Shown here one piece after another: positions 37,729 through 45,985 of a stretch of DNA of 64,000 nucleotides. This DNA is from Pseudomonas fluorescens Q2-87. Its GTDB lineage: Bacteria > Pseudomonadota > Gammaproteobacteria > Pseudomonadales > Pseudomonadaceae. Location: positions 6,304,169 to 6,368,168 of the forward strand of contig NZ_CM001558.1 in NCBI RefSeq assembly GCF_000281895.1. Reading direction: 5' to 3'. Within the stretch, counting starts at the first letter, position 1. Each line of letters starts with the position of its first letter. Below the pieces are notes generated by a model. That model was given only the letters and a program-made list of their open reading frames with translations. It did no database searches and had not been told where the DNA came from. The position numbers were made by a program, and so were the translations under genes.

Positions 37729-38436
37729 ATGCCGAACCGCACAGCCCCCGCGCGCGACTACCTGCACACCATCGACCTGTGTGTGCTGCGCTTCTGCCGG
37801 GAAGCCCAGGCGCTTGAAATCCTGCTGAACCGACGCGAAACCGAGCCGTTCGCCGGCCATTGGGCGCTGCCGGGAATCGTGGTCAATGGGGGGGTTGAAG
37901 ACCTGACGCTGAACGACGCCGTAGAACGGCTGCGTAGCTCGAGCAAAGTGGGCATGCCGCTGGCCTGGATCGAACAAGTCGGCACCGTCGGCGACGCGTT
38001 CCGCGACCCGCGCTGCTGGTCGTCGTCGACGTTCTACCTGGCGATCGTGAGCGATGCGGTGCAGCTCGCCGAGCACCAGGGATTTTTCCCGCTCAAGGAC
38101 GTCGCCGACGCCTCGATCAAACTCCCTTTCGATCACAACAACCTGGTGGCCACCGTACAGGAGCGCTTGTTCTCCAAAGCCCTCTACAGCAGCCTACCGC
38201 TGATGTTCCTCGGCCCTGAGTTCAGCGCGCCGCAAGCCGTGAGCATTTTCTCCGTGGTGCTTGATCGCCCGGTGCTCAAGACCAGCATGCGCCAGCGTCT
38301 GCTGAAGATGACCGAAGCAGGCTATTTACAGGAAACTGGCCGCAAGAAAAGCGGCGACGGCGGCCGTCCACAACGCACGGTGGAAAACCTCAAGCCCGGC
38401 AGCGTCTATCTTTTCGATCGTTGTTTTCTGGATTAA
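37729..38436 (+). CDS. nrtR: NrtR, Nudix-related transcriptional regulator of NAD metabolism
   Basis: 235 residues from the ATG at 37729; an upstream in-frame ATG lies inside nadD2 and has no ribosome site. The N-terminal half is a Nudix-like domain in which the catalytic REUxEExGU residues are replaced (VEDLTLNDAVERLRSSSKVG), as expected for an ADP-ribose sensor and not a hydrolase. The C-terminal part (about 155-235) is a winged helix with RRPQRTVENLK-like DNA-contact residues. It is co-transcribed with nadD2 and flanked by two GTACAC-N3-GTGTAC palindromes. NrtR proteins repress NAD salvage genes and release DNA on binding ADP-ribose. Confidence 0.9.
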   Translation: MPNRTAPARDYLHTIDLCVLRFCREAQALEILLNRRETEPFAGHWALPGIVVNGGVEDLTLNDAVERLRSSSKVGMPLAWIEQVGTVGDAFRDPRCWSSSTFYLAIVSDAVQLAEHQGFFPLKDVADASIKLPFDHNNLVATVQERLFSKALYSSLPLMFLGPEFSAPQAVSIFSVVLDRPVLKTSMRQRLLKMTEAGYLQETGRKKSGDGGRPQRTVENLKPGSVYLFDRCFLD

Positions 38437-38449
38437 CGCGCGGACAAGC

Positions 38450-38496
38450 GCTAGACCACTTCGGCGCAGATGCCGGTGCTGCCGCCTGTGGTCAGC
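38450..38496. terminator. Possible stem-loop between nrtR and OYE genes
   Basis: GCTaGACCAC pairs with GTGGTCAGC (one bulge) around a GC-rich loop in the gap between convergent genes. The U-tract is weak, so the terminator call is tentative. Confidence 0.35.
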
Positions 38497-38546
38497 AATA
38501 CTTTTGCTTCAATACCTTGGCGTATGGCAGCACCTTTTTCTTTACG

Positions 38547-39680
38547 TCAAATTTCAGAGCAAGCATACAGCGGGTAGTCCGTGAAGCCTCGCTCACCGCC
38601 GCCATACAGGTTAGCGGCGTCCAGGGCATTGAGTGGCCAGCCCTTCTCGATGCGCTGGGGCAGGTCGGGGTTGGCGATAAACGGCCGGCCGAACGCAATC
38701 AGGTCGGCCAGGCCCGCATCCACTAGACGCGCGCCACGCTCGGCGGTGTACAGGCCTGCATACAGGATGCGGCCGCTGAAGGTGCTTCTGACCTCCCGGC
38801 GAAACGCGTCAGGCAGGTCTGGGGCATTCGGCCAGTCGGCTTCGGCAATCGACAGGTAAGCGATACCTGCTTGTTCCAGCACTTTGATCGCCTCGATATA
38901 GGTCTGATGCGGATCATCCTCGACGAAGCCGATATACACCCGATCTTCATCGGTACTGGTGAACAGCGGCGTGAAGCGTACCCCGACGCGGTCAGGTCCA
39001 ACCACGGCGCTGACGGCTTGCACTACTTCGCGCAGGAAACGCAGGCGGTCATGCAGCGAACCGCCGTATTCATCGGTGCGCTGGTTGGCGTGGGCGGAAA
39101 TGAACTGGTTGACCAAATAACCATTGGCCGAGTGAATCTCAACGCCGTCGAAACCGGCGCTGAGCGCATTGCGTGCCGCCTGGGCGTAGAGCTCGACCAG
39201 CGCCTTGATTTCCGTCACGGTGAGCTCCCGTGGCAGGGACGGTTCGACCAGGGTGCCGATACCCGGGGCCGTTTCAATGAAGGCTTTGGCCTTCCGGGCC
39301 TGGATCGCCGACGGCGCGACGGGTGCGGCATTGTCCGGTTGCAGGCCGGTGTGTGAGACCCGGCCGACGTGCCAAAGCTGGGCGAAAATCACGCCGCCTT
39401 CTGCATGTACCGCGTCGGTGACGGTGCGCCAGCCGTCGATCTGCGCCTGGCTGTAGATCCCTGGCGTCCAGGCATAACCCTTGCCGCGCGGTTCGATCTG
39501 GGTGCCTTCGCTGATGATCAAACCGGCGCTGGCGCGTTGCTGGTAATAAGTAGCCATCAGGGCCGTTGGCACGTCGCCGGGCTGGCCGCTGCGCTGACGC
39601 GTCAGGGGCGGCATGACGATGCGGTTTTTCAGTGTCAGCGGCCCGAGGGTAGTCGGTTCAAACAGGAAGTGGTGTTGCAT
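38547..39680 (-). CDS. Old Yellow Enzyme family NADH:flavin oxidoreductase (NemA/XenB-like)
   Basis: FMN-dependent ene-reductase acting on electrophilic alkenes, quinones, nitroesters or N-ethylmaleimide. 377 residues from the ATG at 39680 after AAGGA. It shows the N-terminal LGPLTLKNRIVMPPLTR, the paired catalytic residues in EIHSANGYLVNQF (His and Asn) and the RTDEYGGS sequence of the class I enzymes. It is last in a three-gene group with an aldehyde dehydrogenase and a DJ-1-type protein, under a TetR regulator with repeated operators. This parallels the nemR-nemA-gloA arrangement of E. coli. Confidence 0.92.
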   Translation of the reverse strand: MQHHFLFEPTTLGPLTLKNRIVMPPLTRQRSGQPGDVPTALMATYYQQRASAGLIISEGTQIEPRGKGYAWTPGIYSQAQIDGWRTVTDAVHAEGGVIFAQLWHVGRVSHTGLQPDNAAPVAPSAIQARKAKAFIETAPGIGTLVEPSLPRELTVTEIKALVELYAQAARNALSAGFDGVEIHSANGYLVNQFISAHANQRTDEYGGSLHDRLRFLREVVQAVSAVVGPDRVGVRFTPLFTSTDEDRVYIGFVEDDPHQTYIEAIKVLEQAGIAYLSIAEADWPNAPDLPDAFRREVRSTFSGRILYAGLYTAERGARLVDAGLADLIAFGRPFIANPDLPQRIEKGWPLNALDAANLYGGGERGFTDYPLYACSEI

Positions 39681-39710
39681 GATTCGATTCCTTTTTTGCA
39701 TCAGTCGGGC

Positions 39711-41180
39711 TTACAGACCGCCTAGGCTGAGGTACTTGAGGTTCAGGTATTCATCCAGGCCGTGGCTTGAGCCTTCACGACCAATGCCGCTGTCCTTGAC
39801 CCCGCCAAACGGGGCTTCCACGGTGGTGATCACCCCGGCGTTGATGCCGACCATGCCGCTCTGCAGGGCACGGGATACGCGGAAAGTGCGCGCCAGGTCA
39901 CGGGTGTAGAAGTACGCAGCGAGGCCGAATTCCGAGGCGTTGGCGGCGTCGATAGCCTCTTGCTCGGTACTGAAGCGCAACAGCGCGGCTACCGGGCCGA
40001 AGGTTTCTTCGTGGGCGATGAGCATGTCGGCGGTGGCGTCGGCGATCACGGTCGGCTCGAAGAAGGTCGCGCCTAGCGCATGGCGTTTGCCGCCGAGTAA
40101 TACGCGTCCACCTTTGGCTTGGGCATCTTGAACGTGGGCTTGGACTTTGCTGACGGCGGCCTGGTTGATCAGCGGGCCTTGTTCGACGCCGTCCTCGAAG
40201 CCGTTACCGACCTTCATCTGGCGCACGCGGTCGGTCAGGCGGCGGGCGAATTCGTCGTAGATGCCGTCCTGCACGTAGAAGCGGTTGGTGCATACGCAGG
40301 TCTGGCCGCTGTTGCGGAATTTTCCGGCGACGGCGTTTTCCACGGCCAGGTCCATGTCGGCATCGTCGAAAATAATCGTCGGTGCGTTGCCGCCCAATTC
40401 CATGGAGAGTTTTTTCATGGTGTCGGCGGATTGTTTGTAGAGCAGCTTGCCCACACGGGTCGAACCGGTGAAGGTTATTTTGCGCACCAGAGCGTTGGAG
40501 GAGAACTCTCCACCGACGACGGCGCCGTCACCGGTCACGACATTGACCACACCGGCGGGAATCCCGGCTAGCTGGGCCAGTACGCCATAAAGCAGGCCGG
40601 AAAATGGTGTGAACTCGGATGGCTTGATGACGATGGTGCAACCGGCGGCAAGCGCCGGGGCAATTTTGCGCGATAGCATGGAAAATGGGAAATTCCACGG
40701 TGAAATCGCGCCTACTACACCGACGGGTTCACGGGTAACCAGGATCTGGCGGTCTTTCCAGGGCGACGGAATGATCTCCCCATTGATGCGCCGTGCTTCT
40801 TCGGCAAACCACTGGATGTAATCGGCGCCGAGTTTCATTTCGTTGCGTGCTTCGGCCAGCGGCTTACCTTGTTCAAGGGTGAGCATGCTGGCGAGAATGT
40901 CGATGTTGTCGCGCACGATCTGCGCCATGCGGCCGAGAAAGCCTGCACGTTCTGCGGCGGTGGTCATCGACCAGGCGCTGAAGGCATCTTGTGCGGCATC
41001 GATGGCGCGGCGCGTTTCAGGGGCCCCCACCCATGGGATCTGGCCAATCTGGGCTTCGGTGGCCGGGTCAATGACGCTATAGACGTTGGCGTCATCCGCC
41101 GCCACCCATTGTCCACCGATGTAGTTGGCTTCCTTCAGCCAGCCAGCGGCTTTGATTTGCTCCACGTTGAACGTTGTCAT
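39711..41180 (-). CDS. NAD(P)-dependent aldehyde dehydrogenase, succinate-semialdehyde dehydrogenase type
   Basis: 489-residue aldehyde dehydrogenase. The catalytic cysteine is in GQTCVCTNR, the general base Glu in MELGGNAP, and the cofactor loop in FTGSTRVGK. Sequence resembles GabD-type succinate-semialdehyde dehydrogenases. Because it sits between a DJ-1/glyoxalase-like protein and an ene-reductase, its in vivo substrate may be a reactive or unsaturated aldehyde and not succinate semialdehyde. The gap to the upstream gene is 106 bases and holds a strong hairpin. Confidence 0.88.
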   Translation of the reverse strand: MTTFNVEQIKAAGWLKEANYIGGQWVAADDANVYSVIDPATEAQIGQIPWVGAPETRRAIDAAQDAFSAWSMTTAAERAGFLGRMAQIVRDNIDILASMLTLEQGKPLAEARNEMKLGADYIQWFAEEARRINGEIIPSPWKDRQILVTREPVGVVGAISPWNFPFSMLSRKIAPALAAGCTIVIKPSEFTPFSGLLYGVLAQLAGIPAGVVNVVTGDGAVVGGEFSSNALVRKITFTGSTRVGKLLYKQSADTMKKLSMELGGNAPTIIFDDADMDLAVENAVAGKFRNSGQTCVCTNRFYVQDGIYDEFARRLTDRVRQMKVGNGFEDGVEQGPLINQAAVSKVQAHVQDAQAKGGRVLLGGKRHALGATFFEPTVIADATADMLIAHEETFGPVAALLRFSTEQEAIDAANASEFGLAAYFYTRDLARTFRVSRALQSGMVGINAGVITTVEAPFGGVKDSGIGREGSSHGLDEYLNLKYLSLGGL

Positions 41181-41250
41181 GGTGTCTCCAGAGGTTGAGT
41201 GGCCTGCACCGAAGCCCCGGCGGGGCCTGCGGATGGGAATAGGGAATAGC

Positions 41251-41276
41251 GACGGGAGATGTTCGAGTCTCCCGTC
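41251..41276. other. Intercistronic stem-loop between the DJ-1 and aldehyde dehydrogenase genes
   Basis: GACGGGAGA and TCTCCCGTC pair perfectly around an 8-base loop. No T-run follows on the minus strand, so it is more likely an mRNA processing or stability element than a terminator. Confidence 0.55.
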
Positions 41277-41286
41277 AGCGGCGAGC

Positions 41287-41976
41287 TCAAGCGTTGGATT
41301 GGTTCAGTTTGGCGATCAGGAGTTGGGCGGCTTCGGTGGACGAACCCGGGTTCTGGCCGGTAATCAGCAAGCCGTCGCTGACGACGTAGGAGGACCAGTC
41401 AGCGCCCTTGGAGTACATGCCACCGTTGGCGATCAGCATGTCTTCAACCAGGAAGGGCACGACGTTGGTCAGGCCTACGGCTTCTTCCTCGGTATTGGTG
41501 AAACCGGCGACTTTTCTGCCTGCAACCAGTGGCGTACCGTCTGGATTTTTCACGTGGCGCAGCACGCCGGGAGCGTGGCACACCAGGGCAGCAGGCTTGC
41601 CGGCGGCCAGGAATGCCTCGATCAGTCGGATCGACTTCGGATCTTCAGCCAGGTCCCACAGTGGGCCATGGCCGCCTGGGTAGAACACTGCGTCGAAATC
41701 ATTCTGGGAGACGCTGTCCAGTCGCACGGTGTTGGCGAGCTGGGCGGTGGCCGCGGCATCGTTCTCGAAGCGGCGGGTCAGGTCAGTCTGGAACGATGGC
41801 TCATTGCTCTTCGGGTCCAGCGGTGGCTGGCCGCCTTTGGGCGAGGCCAGGACGATTTCGGCGTTGGCCGCGAGAAAGGTGTAGTAGGGGGCCGCCAGTT
41901 CTTCCAGCCAGAAACCGGTCTTGCGGCCAGTGTTGCCCAGGGTGTCGTGGGAGGTCAGCACCATAAGAATTTTCAT
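41287..41976 (-). CDS. DJ-1/PfpI family protein (glyoxalase III / Hsp31-like)
   Basis: 229 residues from the ATG at 41976, which has AGGA eight bases upstream; a second ATG nine bases earlier lacks spacing. The nucleophilic cysteine is in AALVCHAPGVL, after the strand DAVFYPGGHGPLWDL. Members remove methylglyoxal or repair glycated proteins without glutathione, or act as chaperones. First gene of the electrophile-detoxification group, immediately downstream of a TetR-type operator, with a second operator 120 bases further up. Confidence 0.88.
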   Translation of the reverse strand: MKILMVLTSHDTLGNTGRKTGFWLEELAAPYYTFLAANAEIVLASPKGGQPPLDPKSNEPSFQTDLTRRFENDAAATAQLANTVRLDSVSQNDFDAVFYPGGHGPLWDLAEDPKSIRLIEAFLAAGKPAALVCHAPGVLRHVKNPDGTPLVAGRKVAGFTNTEEEAVGLTNVVPFLVEDMLIANGGMYSKGADWSSYVVSDGLLITGQNPGSSTEAAQLLIAKLNQSNA

Positions 41977-42035
41977 GTTAAGCATCCTGTTTTCAGTTTG
42001 GGGTCGTGGGGTCGCAATAAATGAAGCAATTTAAT

Positions 42036-42050
42036 TAGACTGGTCGTCTA
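42036..42050. promoter_or_regulatory. TetR-type operator, proximal copy
   Basis: TAGAC-TGGTC-GTCTA, 60 bases upstream of the DJ-1 start. It has the same half-sites as two further copies near 42162 and 42965. Confidence 0.75.
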
Positions 42051-42110
42051 CAAACCGGGCAGCAAAAAGAGCGATGGGGAGATAAAGGCCAGCTTGGTAC
42101 GGGTGCTCAT
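42048..42110 (-). CDS. Possible 20-residue leader peptide
   Basis: ATG at 42110 with AAAGG eight bases upstream; reads MSTRTKLAFISPSLFLLPGL and stops inside the proximal operator. It is basic at the start and hydrophobic afterwards. It could be a leader peptide, a real small membrane protein or a gene remnant. No homologue is known to me. Confidence 0.25.
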   Translation of the reverse strand: MSTRTKLAFISPSLFLLPGL

Positions 42111-42161
42111 CGCTGTAACCTTTGCCGGGGTGAGTGAATGTGCGACTACAGTATCTACGAT

Positions 42162-42176
42162 TAGACCAGTCGTCTA
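42162..42176. promoter_or_regulatory. TetR-type operator, distal copy
   Basis: TAGAC-CAGTC-GTCTA, 126 bases (about 12 helical turns) from the proximal copy, which would allow cooperative binding or looping. Confidence 0.72.
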
Positions 42177-42341
42177 GTAACTTTTTAAAGTTTTTTAACG
42201 CGGCGCTTCTCAGGGGTTTTTCCAAGCGAGGAAAGGCTGCGAAAAAAGCGGCGGATTTATGTTCGAGGAGGATTGCGGGGGTGCTAAAGCAACGTGAGCG
42301 GTGCAGCGCCGCGATAGGCGATACACCACTCACGCCATGAA

Positions 42342-42944
42342 TCAGGATAGGTTGAGAATCTGGCGGGTCGTGGCCATCGCCGTCTCGAAGGGCTGAACAC
42401 TTTTGGTAATTTTCACCATGACGCTGGCGCCAAGCCACAATTGATAAAGGCTTTGCGCAACATTGTGAGGCGTACCGGTGACCGCCAAGGAACCTTCAGC
42501 CACACCGATTTCAATCCCGTTCGCAAGGCGATCGATAATCCCGGATGTACCGCGCTTGAGCACGGCACGCATGGTTTCCGAAAGATCGGCAACTTCCACG
42601 CCCAACTTCACGGCAAGGCACTTGCCCTGGCAATCCTGGAAGGACTGGGTGTCCTGCCAGATCTGGAAGTAGTTCTGCAGCCGCTGCGCCATTGTCTGGT
42701 TGGGCTGGGCGAGCGTCTGGTCGATGTCGTCGAGGTACGCCTCGAAATAGTTTTCGAGCAGGGCTTCGCCAAACGCGTCTTTGGAGCCGAAGTAGTGATA
42801 GAAGGAACCCTTCGGCACACCGGCAGTGGCCAGGATCTCGTTCAAGCCCACGGCGGTATACCCTTTGGCAGCCATGATTCGCTGGCCTACATCAAGGATT
42901 CCCTGGCGGACGTCGGATGTTTCGCGGGTCTTTGGAGTGTTCAT
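42342..42944 (-). CDS. TetR-family regulator (NemR-like) of the electrophile operon
   Basis: 200 residues from the ATG at 42944 (MNTPKTRETSDVRQGILDVGQRIMAAKGY); the longer frame crosses an operator-like palindrome, so it is not used. The HTH is seen in LNEILATAGVPKGSFYHYFGSKDAFGEALL. Cysteine in the ligand domain (DCQGKCLAVKLG) could sense electrophiles, as in NemR. The ribosome site is weak. Three TAGAC-N5-GTCTA-like palindromes flank it and the neighbouring operon, which supports autorepression and control of the DJ-1/ALDH/OYE genes. Confidence 0.88.
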   Translation of the reverse strand: MNTPKTRETSDVRQGILDVGQRIMAAKGYTAVGLNEILATAGVPKGSFYHYFGSKDAFGEALLENYFEAYLDDIDQTLAQPNQTMAQRLQNYFQIWQDTQSFQDCQGKCLAVKLGVEVADLSETMRAVLKRGTSGIIDRLANGIEIGVAEGSLAVTGTPHNVAQSLYQLWLGASVMVKITKSVQPFETAMATTRQILNLS

Positions 42945-42964
42945 GGGAGGATGGTAGTCGTTTG

Positions 42965-42979
42965 TAGTTGATCGGTCTA
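42965..42979. promoter_or_regulatory. TetR-type operator before the regulator gene
   Basis: TAGTT-GATCG-GTCTA, one perfect and one altered half-site of the same palindrome, 21 bases upstream of the TetR start, probably for autoregulation. Confidence 0.62.
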
Positions 42980-43084
42980 CTAGGCGCCCTGATTCTCCAC
43001 ACACACCATGCGGCTGGGTTTAACAGCCGAGGGATCGATCGATCCCTGGCCGTTTCCAACAGTATTTAATTTTCCAGCGACACG

Positions 43085-43160
43085 TCTAAATCCAAAGCCA
43101 GGGCTTGGATCAGGCGGTGCGACTCACTCCACCGTCACAGACTTCGCCAAGTTACGCGGC
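43085..43160. other. attTn7 region at the glmS 3' end (unoccupied)
   Basis: The end of glmS encodes the conserved [12 protein letters not shown] recognised by TnsD. Tn7 normally inserts about 25 bases beyond the stop codon, here near position 43099. No Tn7 ends or tns genes are present; the TetR control region begins only about 120 bases away. Confidence 0.7.
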
Positions 43161-44956
43161 TGGTCGACATCGGTGCCCTTGAGCACGGCAACGTAGTACG
43201 ACAGCAATTGCAGCGGGATGGTGTAGAGAATCGGCGACAGGATGTCGTGGATGTGCGGCATGTGCACCACGTGGGTGCCTTCGCCATTGGTCATGCCGGC
43301 TTTCTCGTCAGCGAACACAATCAACTGGCCGCCACGGGCGCGCACTTCCTGCAGGTTGGACTTGAGCTTTTCCAGCAGCTCGTTGTTCGGCGCCACGGTG
43401 ACCACCGGCATGTCGTTGTCCACCAGGGCCAACGGGCCGTGCTTGAGTTCACCGGCCGGGTAGGCCTCGGCGTGTATGTAGGAGATTTCCTTGAGCTTCA
43501 AGGCCCCTTCCATCGCCACCGGGAATTGCGCGCCACGGCCAAGGAACAGGGTGTGGTTCTTCTCGGCGAACAGCTCGGCGATTTTCTCCACGGTGCCGTC
43601 CATCGCCAAGGCCTCGCCGAGGCGGGCCGGCAGGCGGCGCAGTTCTTCGACCAGCTTGGCCTCGACGCCCTCGCCCAGCGTGCCGCGTACCTGGCCCAGG
43701 GACAATGTCAACAACAGCAGGCCCACCAACTGCGTGGTGAACGCCTTGGTCGACGCCACGCCGATTTCACGGCCGGCTTGGGTCAGCAGGGTCAGGTCGG
43801 ACTCGCGCACCAGCGAGCTGATCCCCACGTTGCAGATCGCCAGGCTGGCGAGGAAGCCCAGCTCCTTGGCGTTGCGCAGGGCAGCCAGGGTGTCGGCGGT
43901 TTCGCCGGACTGGGAGATCGTGACGAACAAGGTGTCTGGTTGCACCACCACCTTGCGATAGCGGAACTCGCTGGCCACTTCGACCTGGCACGGAATGCCC
44001 GCCAGCTCTTCCAGCCAATAACGGGCGACCATGCCGGCGTGATAACTGGTGCCGCAAGCCACGATCTGCACGTTACGGACCTTGGCGAACAGTTCGGCCG
44101 CTTGTGGACCGAACGCCTGGACCAGCACCTGACTTTGGCTCAGGCGGCCTTCCAGGGTACGTTGCACCACGGCCGGTTGTTCGTGGATTTCCTTGAGCAT
44201 GAAGTGACGGAATTCGCCTTTGTCGGCCGCTTCGGCACCGTCGCGGTACTGAACGGTCTCGCGTTCCACAGCTTTTCCATCGATGTCCCAGATCTGCACG
44301 CTGTCACGGCGAATCTCAGCGATGTCGCCTTCTTCCAGGTACATGAAGCGGTCCGTGACCTGACGCAGCGCCAACTGATCGGACGCCAGGAAGTTCTCCC
44401 CCAGGCCCAGGCCAATGACCAACGGGCTGCCGCTACGGGCCGCCACCAAGCGATCGGGCTGTTTCGCACTGATGACCGCCAGGCCATAGGCACCGTGCAG
44501 TTCCTTGACCGTTGCCTTGAGGGCGACGGTCAGGTCCACCAAGTCCTTGAGCTTGTGATTGAGCAGATGGGCGATGACCTCAGTGTCAGTGTCCGAAGTG
44601 AACACATAACCGAGCGCCTTGAGTTGTTCACGCAGGGCTTCGTGGTTTTCGATGATGCCGTTGTGCACCACGGCCAGGTCGCCGGAGAAATGCGGGTGGG
44701 CGTTACGCTCGCATGGGGCGCCATGGGTGGCCCAGCGGGTGTGGGCAACGCCGAGGCGACCCACCAGCGGTTCGGCGTCGAGCGCCTGTTCAAGCTCGCT
44801 GACCTTGCCCGGGCGACGCATGCGCTCAAGCTTCTCGTCGTTGGTGAATACCGCCACACCGGCGCTGTCGTAGCCGCGATATTCCAGGCGCTTGAGGCCT
44901 TCGAGCAAGATTGCTGTGATGTTGCGTTCAGCAACGGCGCCGACAATTCCACACAT
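43124..44956 (-). CDS. glmS: Glutamine:fructose-6-phosphate aminotransferase
   Basis: Makes glucosamine-6-phosphate, the first committed step to UDP-GlcNAc for peptidoglycan and LPS. 610 residues with the N-terminal nucleophile Cys2 (MCGIVGAV), the glutaminase domain with RWATHG, and two SIS domains ([36 protein letters not shown]) ending in LAKSVTVE. It follows the DeoR-type glmR gene by one base, with the GGAG site inside the glmR end. GlmU lies just beyond, so two steps of the same pathway are adjacent. Confidence 0.97.
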   Translation of the reverse strand: MCGIVGAVAERNITAILLEGLKRLEYRGYDSAGVAVFTNDEKLERMRRPGKVSELEQALDAEPLVGRLGVAHTRWATHGAPCERNAHPHFSGDLAVVHNGIIENHEALREQLKALGYVFTSDTDTEVIAHLLNHKLKDLVDLTVALKATVKELHGAYGLAVISAKQPDRLVAARSGSPLVIGLGLGENFLASDQLALRQVTDRFMYLEEGDIAEIRRDSVQIWDIDGKAVERETVQYRDGAEAADKGEFRHFMLKEIHEQPAVVQRTLEGRLSQSQVLVQAFGPQAAELFAKVRNVQIVACGTSYHAGMVARYWLEELAGIPCQVEVASEFRYRKVVVQPDTLFVTISQSGETADTLAALRNAKELGFLASLAICNVGISSLVRESDLTLLTQAGREIGVASTKAFTTQLVGLLLLTLSLGQVRGTLGEGVEAKLVEELRRLPARLGEALAMDGTVEKIAELFAEKNHTLFLGRGAQFPVAMEGALKLKEISYIHAEAYPAGELKHGPLALVDNDMPVVTVAPNNELLEKLKSNLQEVRARGGQLIVFADEKAGMTNGEGTHVVHMPHIHDILSPILYTIPLQLLSYYVAVLKGTDVDQPRNLAKSVTVE

Positions 44957-44957
44957 G

Positions 44958-45734
44958 CTATTTCTCCTGGCTGACAGGCGCGCAGATCACGGTGATGCCG
45001 CGGGCCTGAATCTGATCGCGAGCCTCTACGGGCAGGCGATCATCGGTAATAAGGGTATGGACGCTGCTCCACGGCAGCTCCAGGTTGGGAATCTTGCGGC
45101 CGATCTTGTCGGCCTCCACCATCACGATCACTTCGCGGGCCACTTCGGCCATGACACGGCTCAAGCCCAGCAATTCGTTGAAGGTGGTGGTACCTCGAAC
45201 CAGATCGATGCCGTCGGCACCGATGAACAACTGGTCGAAATCGTAGGAACGCAGGACCTGCTCAGCCACCTGCCCCTGGAAGGACTCGGAATGAGGGTCC
45301 CAAGTGCCTCCGGTCATCAACAGCACCGGTTCGTGCTCCAGCTCGCTCAAGGCATTGGCTACATGCAGGGAGTTGGTCATCACCACCAGGCCCGGCTGCT
45401 GGCCGAGCTGAGGAATCATGGCCGCCGTGGTGCTGCCGCTGTCGATGATGATGCGCGCATGTTCGCGGATCCGCTGCACAGCGGCCCCGGCAATGGCTTG
45501 TTTGTACTTGGAAACGGTTTGCCCGTTATCGGCCACCAACTCCTGCGGCATGGGAACCGCGCCACCGTAACGGCGCAGCAGCAGACCATTGGTTTCCAGG
45601 GCGGCGAGGTCCTTGCGAATCGTAACTTCCGAGGTTTCGAAGCGTTTGGCCAGCTCATCCACACTGACTTCGCCCTGCTCTTGGAGCAGCGCTAGGATGT
45701 TGTGGCGGCGTTGTGGCGTGTTGCGCTTCGACAT
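44958..45734 (-). CDS. glmR: DeoR-family regulator GlmR
   Basis: 258 residues with an N-terminal DeoR winged helix ([39 protein letters not shown]) and a C-terminal sugar-phosphate sensing domain ([27 protein letters not shown]). It is co-transcribed with glmS (1-base gap). The orthologue in P. aeruginosa is called GlmR and affects amino-sugar supply and beta-lactam response. A palindrome 12 bases before its start is a candidate autoregulatory site. Confidence 0.92.
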   Translation of the reverse strand: MSKRNTPQRRHNILALLQEQGEVSVDELAKRFETSEVTIRKDLAALETNGLLLRRYGGAVPMPQELVADNGQTVSKYKQAIAGAAVQRIREHARIIIDSGSTTAAMIPQLGQQPGLVVMTNSLHVANALSELEHEPVLLMTGGTWDPHSESFQGQVAEQVLRSYDFDQLFIGADGIDLVRGTTTFNELLGLSRVMAEVAREVIVMVEADKIGRKIPNLELPWSSVHTLITDDRLPVEARDQIQARGITVICAPVSQEK

Positions 45735-45745
45735 GATGGCTTAAG

Positions 45746-45758
45746 TTTCGATTCGAAA
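45746..45758. promoter_or_regulatory. Candidate GlmR operator
   Basis: TTTCGA-T-TCGAAA, a perfect 6-base inverted repeat around one base, 12 bases upstream of the glmR start. DeoR-type regulators often use TTTCG-type repeats. Assignment by position and form only. Confidence 0.5.
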
Positions 45759-45878
45759 GATAACGTAAGCAATCAAAACCTATTGTGGAGAAGTCGTCAA
45801 GGCGCAAGGAGAAAAATTCAGAAAGGAGATTCCCTAGGGATTTAGGCTGGGCACAGAACTCAAGTACACCTAGAACCC

Positions 45879-45969
45879 CTGTGGGAGCGGGCTTGCCGCG
45901 AAAGCGGCGGCACATTCAGCATCAATGTAGCTGAACCACCGCATTCGCGAGCAAGCCCGCTCCCACAGG
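45879..45969. repeat. REPIN between glmR and glmU
   Basis: Begins CTGTGGGAGCGGGCTTGCCG and ends with the inverted GAGCAAGCCCGCTCCCACAG; the two arms enclose about 45 bases. It is a slightly different REP variant from that at 31125 (GCGGGC versus GCGAGC). Confidence 0.85.
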
Positions 45970-45985
45970 ACAGCTGTGGATAACT

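Larger units (their letters stand above)
41977..42341. promoter_or_regulatory. Control region of the electrophile-detoxification operon
   Basis: 365 bases between the DJ-1 gene and the 3' end of the TetR gene. It holds two copies of the palindrome TAGAC-N5-GTCTA (42036-42050 and 42162-42176) and a 20-codon open frame (42048-42110, minus strand). The section 42177-42340 is featureless to the eye. Confidence 0.6.

Noticed and set aside
43031..43046. GGGATCGATCGATCCC palindrome upstream of the TetR gene
   Set aside because: Perfect but lacks a loop or relation to a known site; simple GATC-rich palindrome with no second copy seen.
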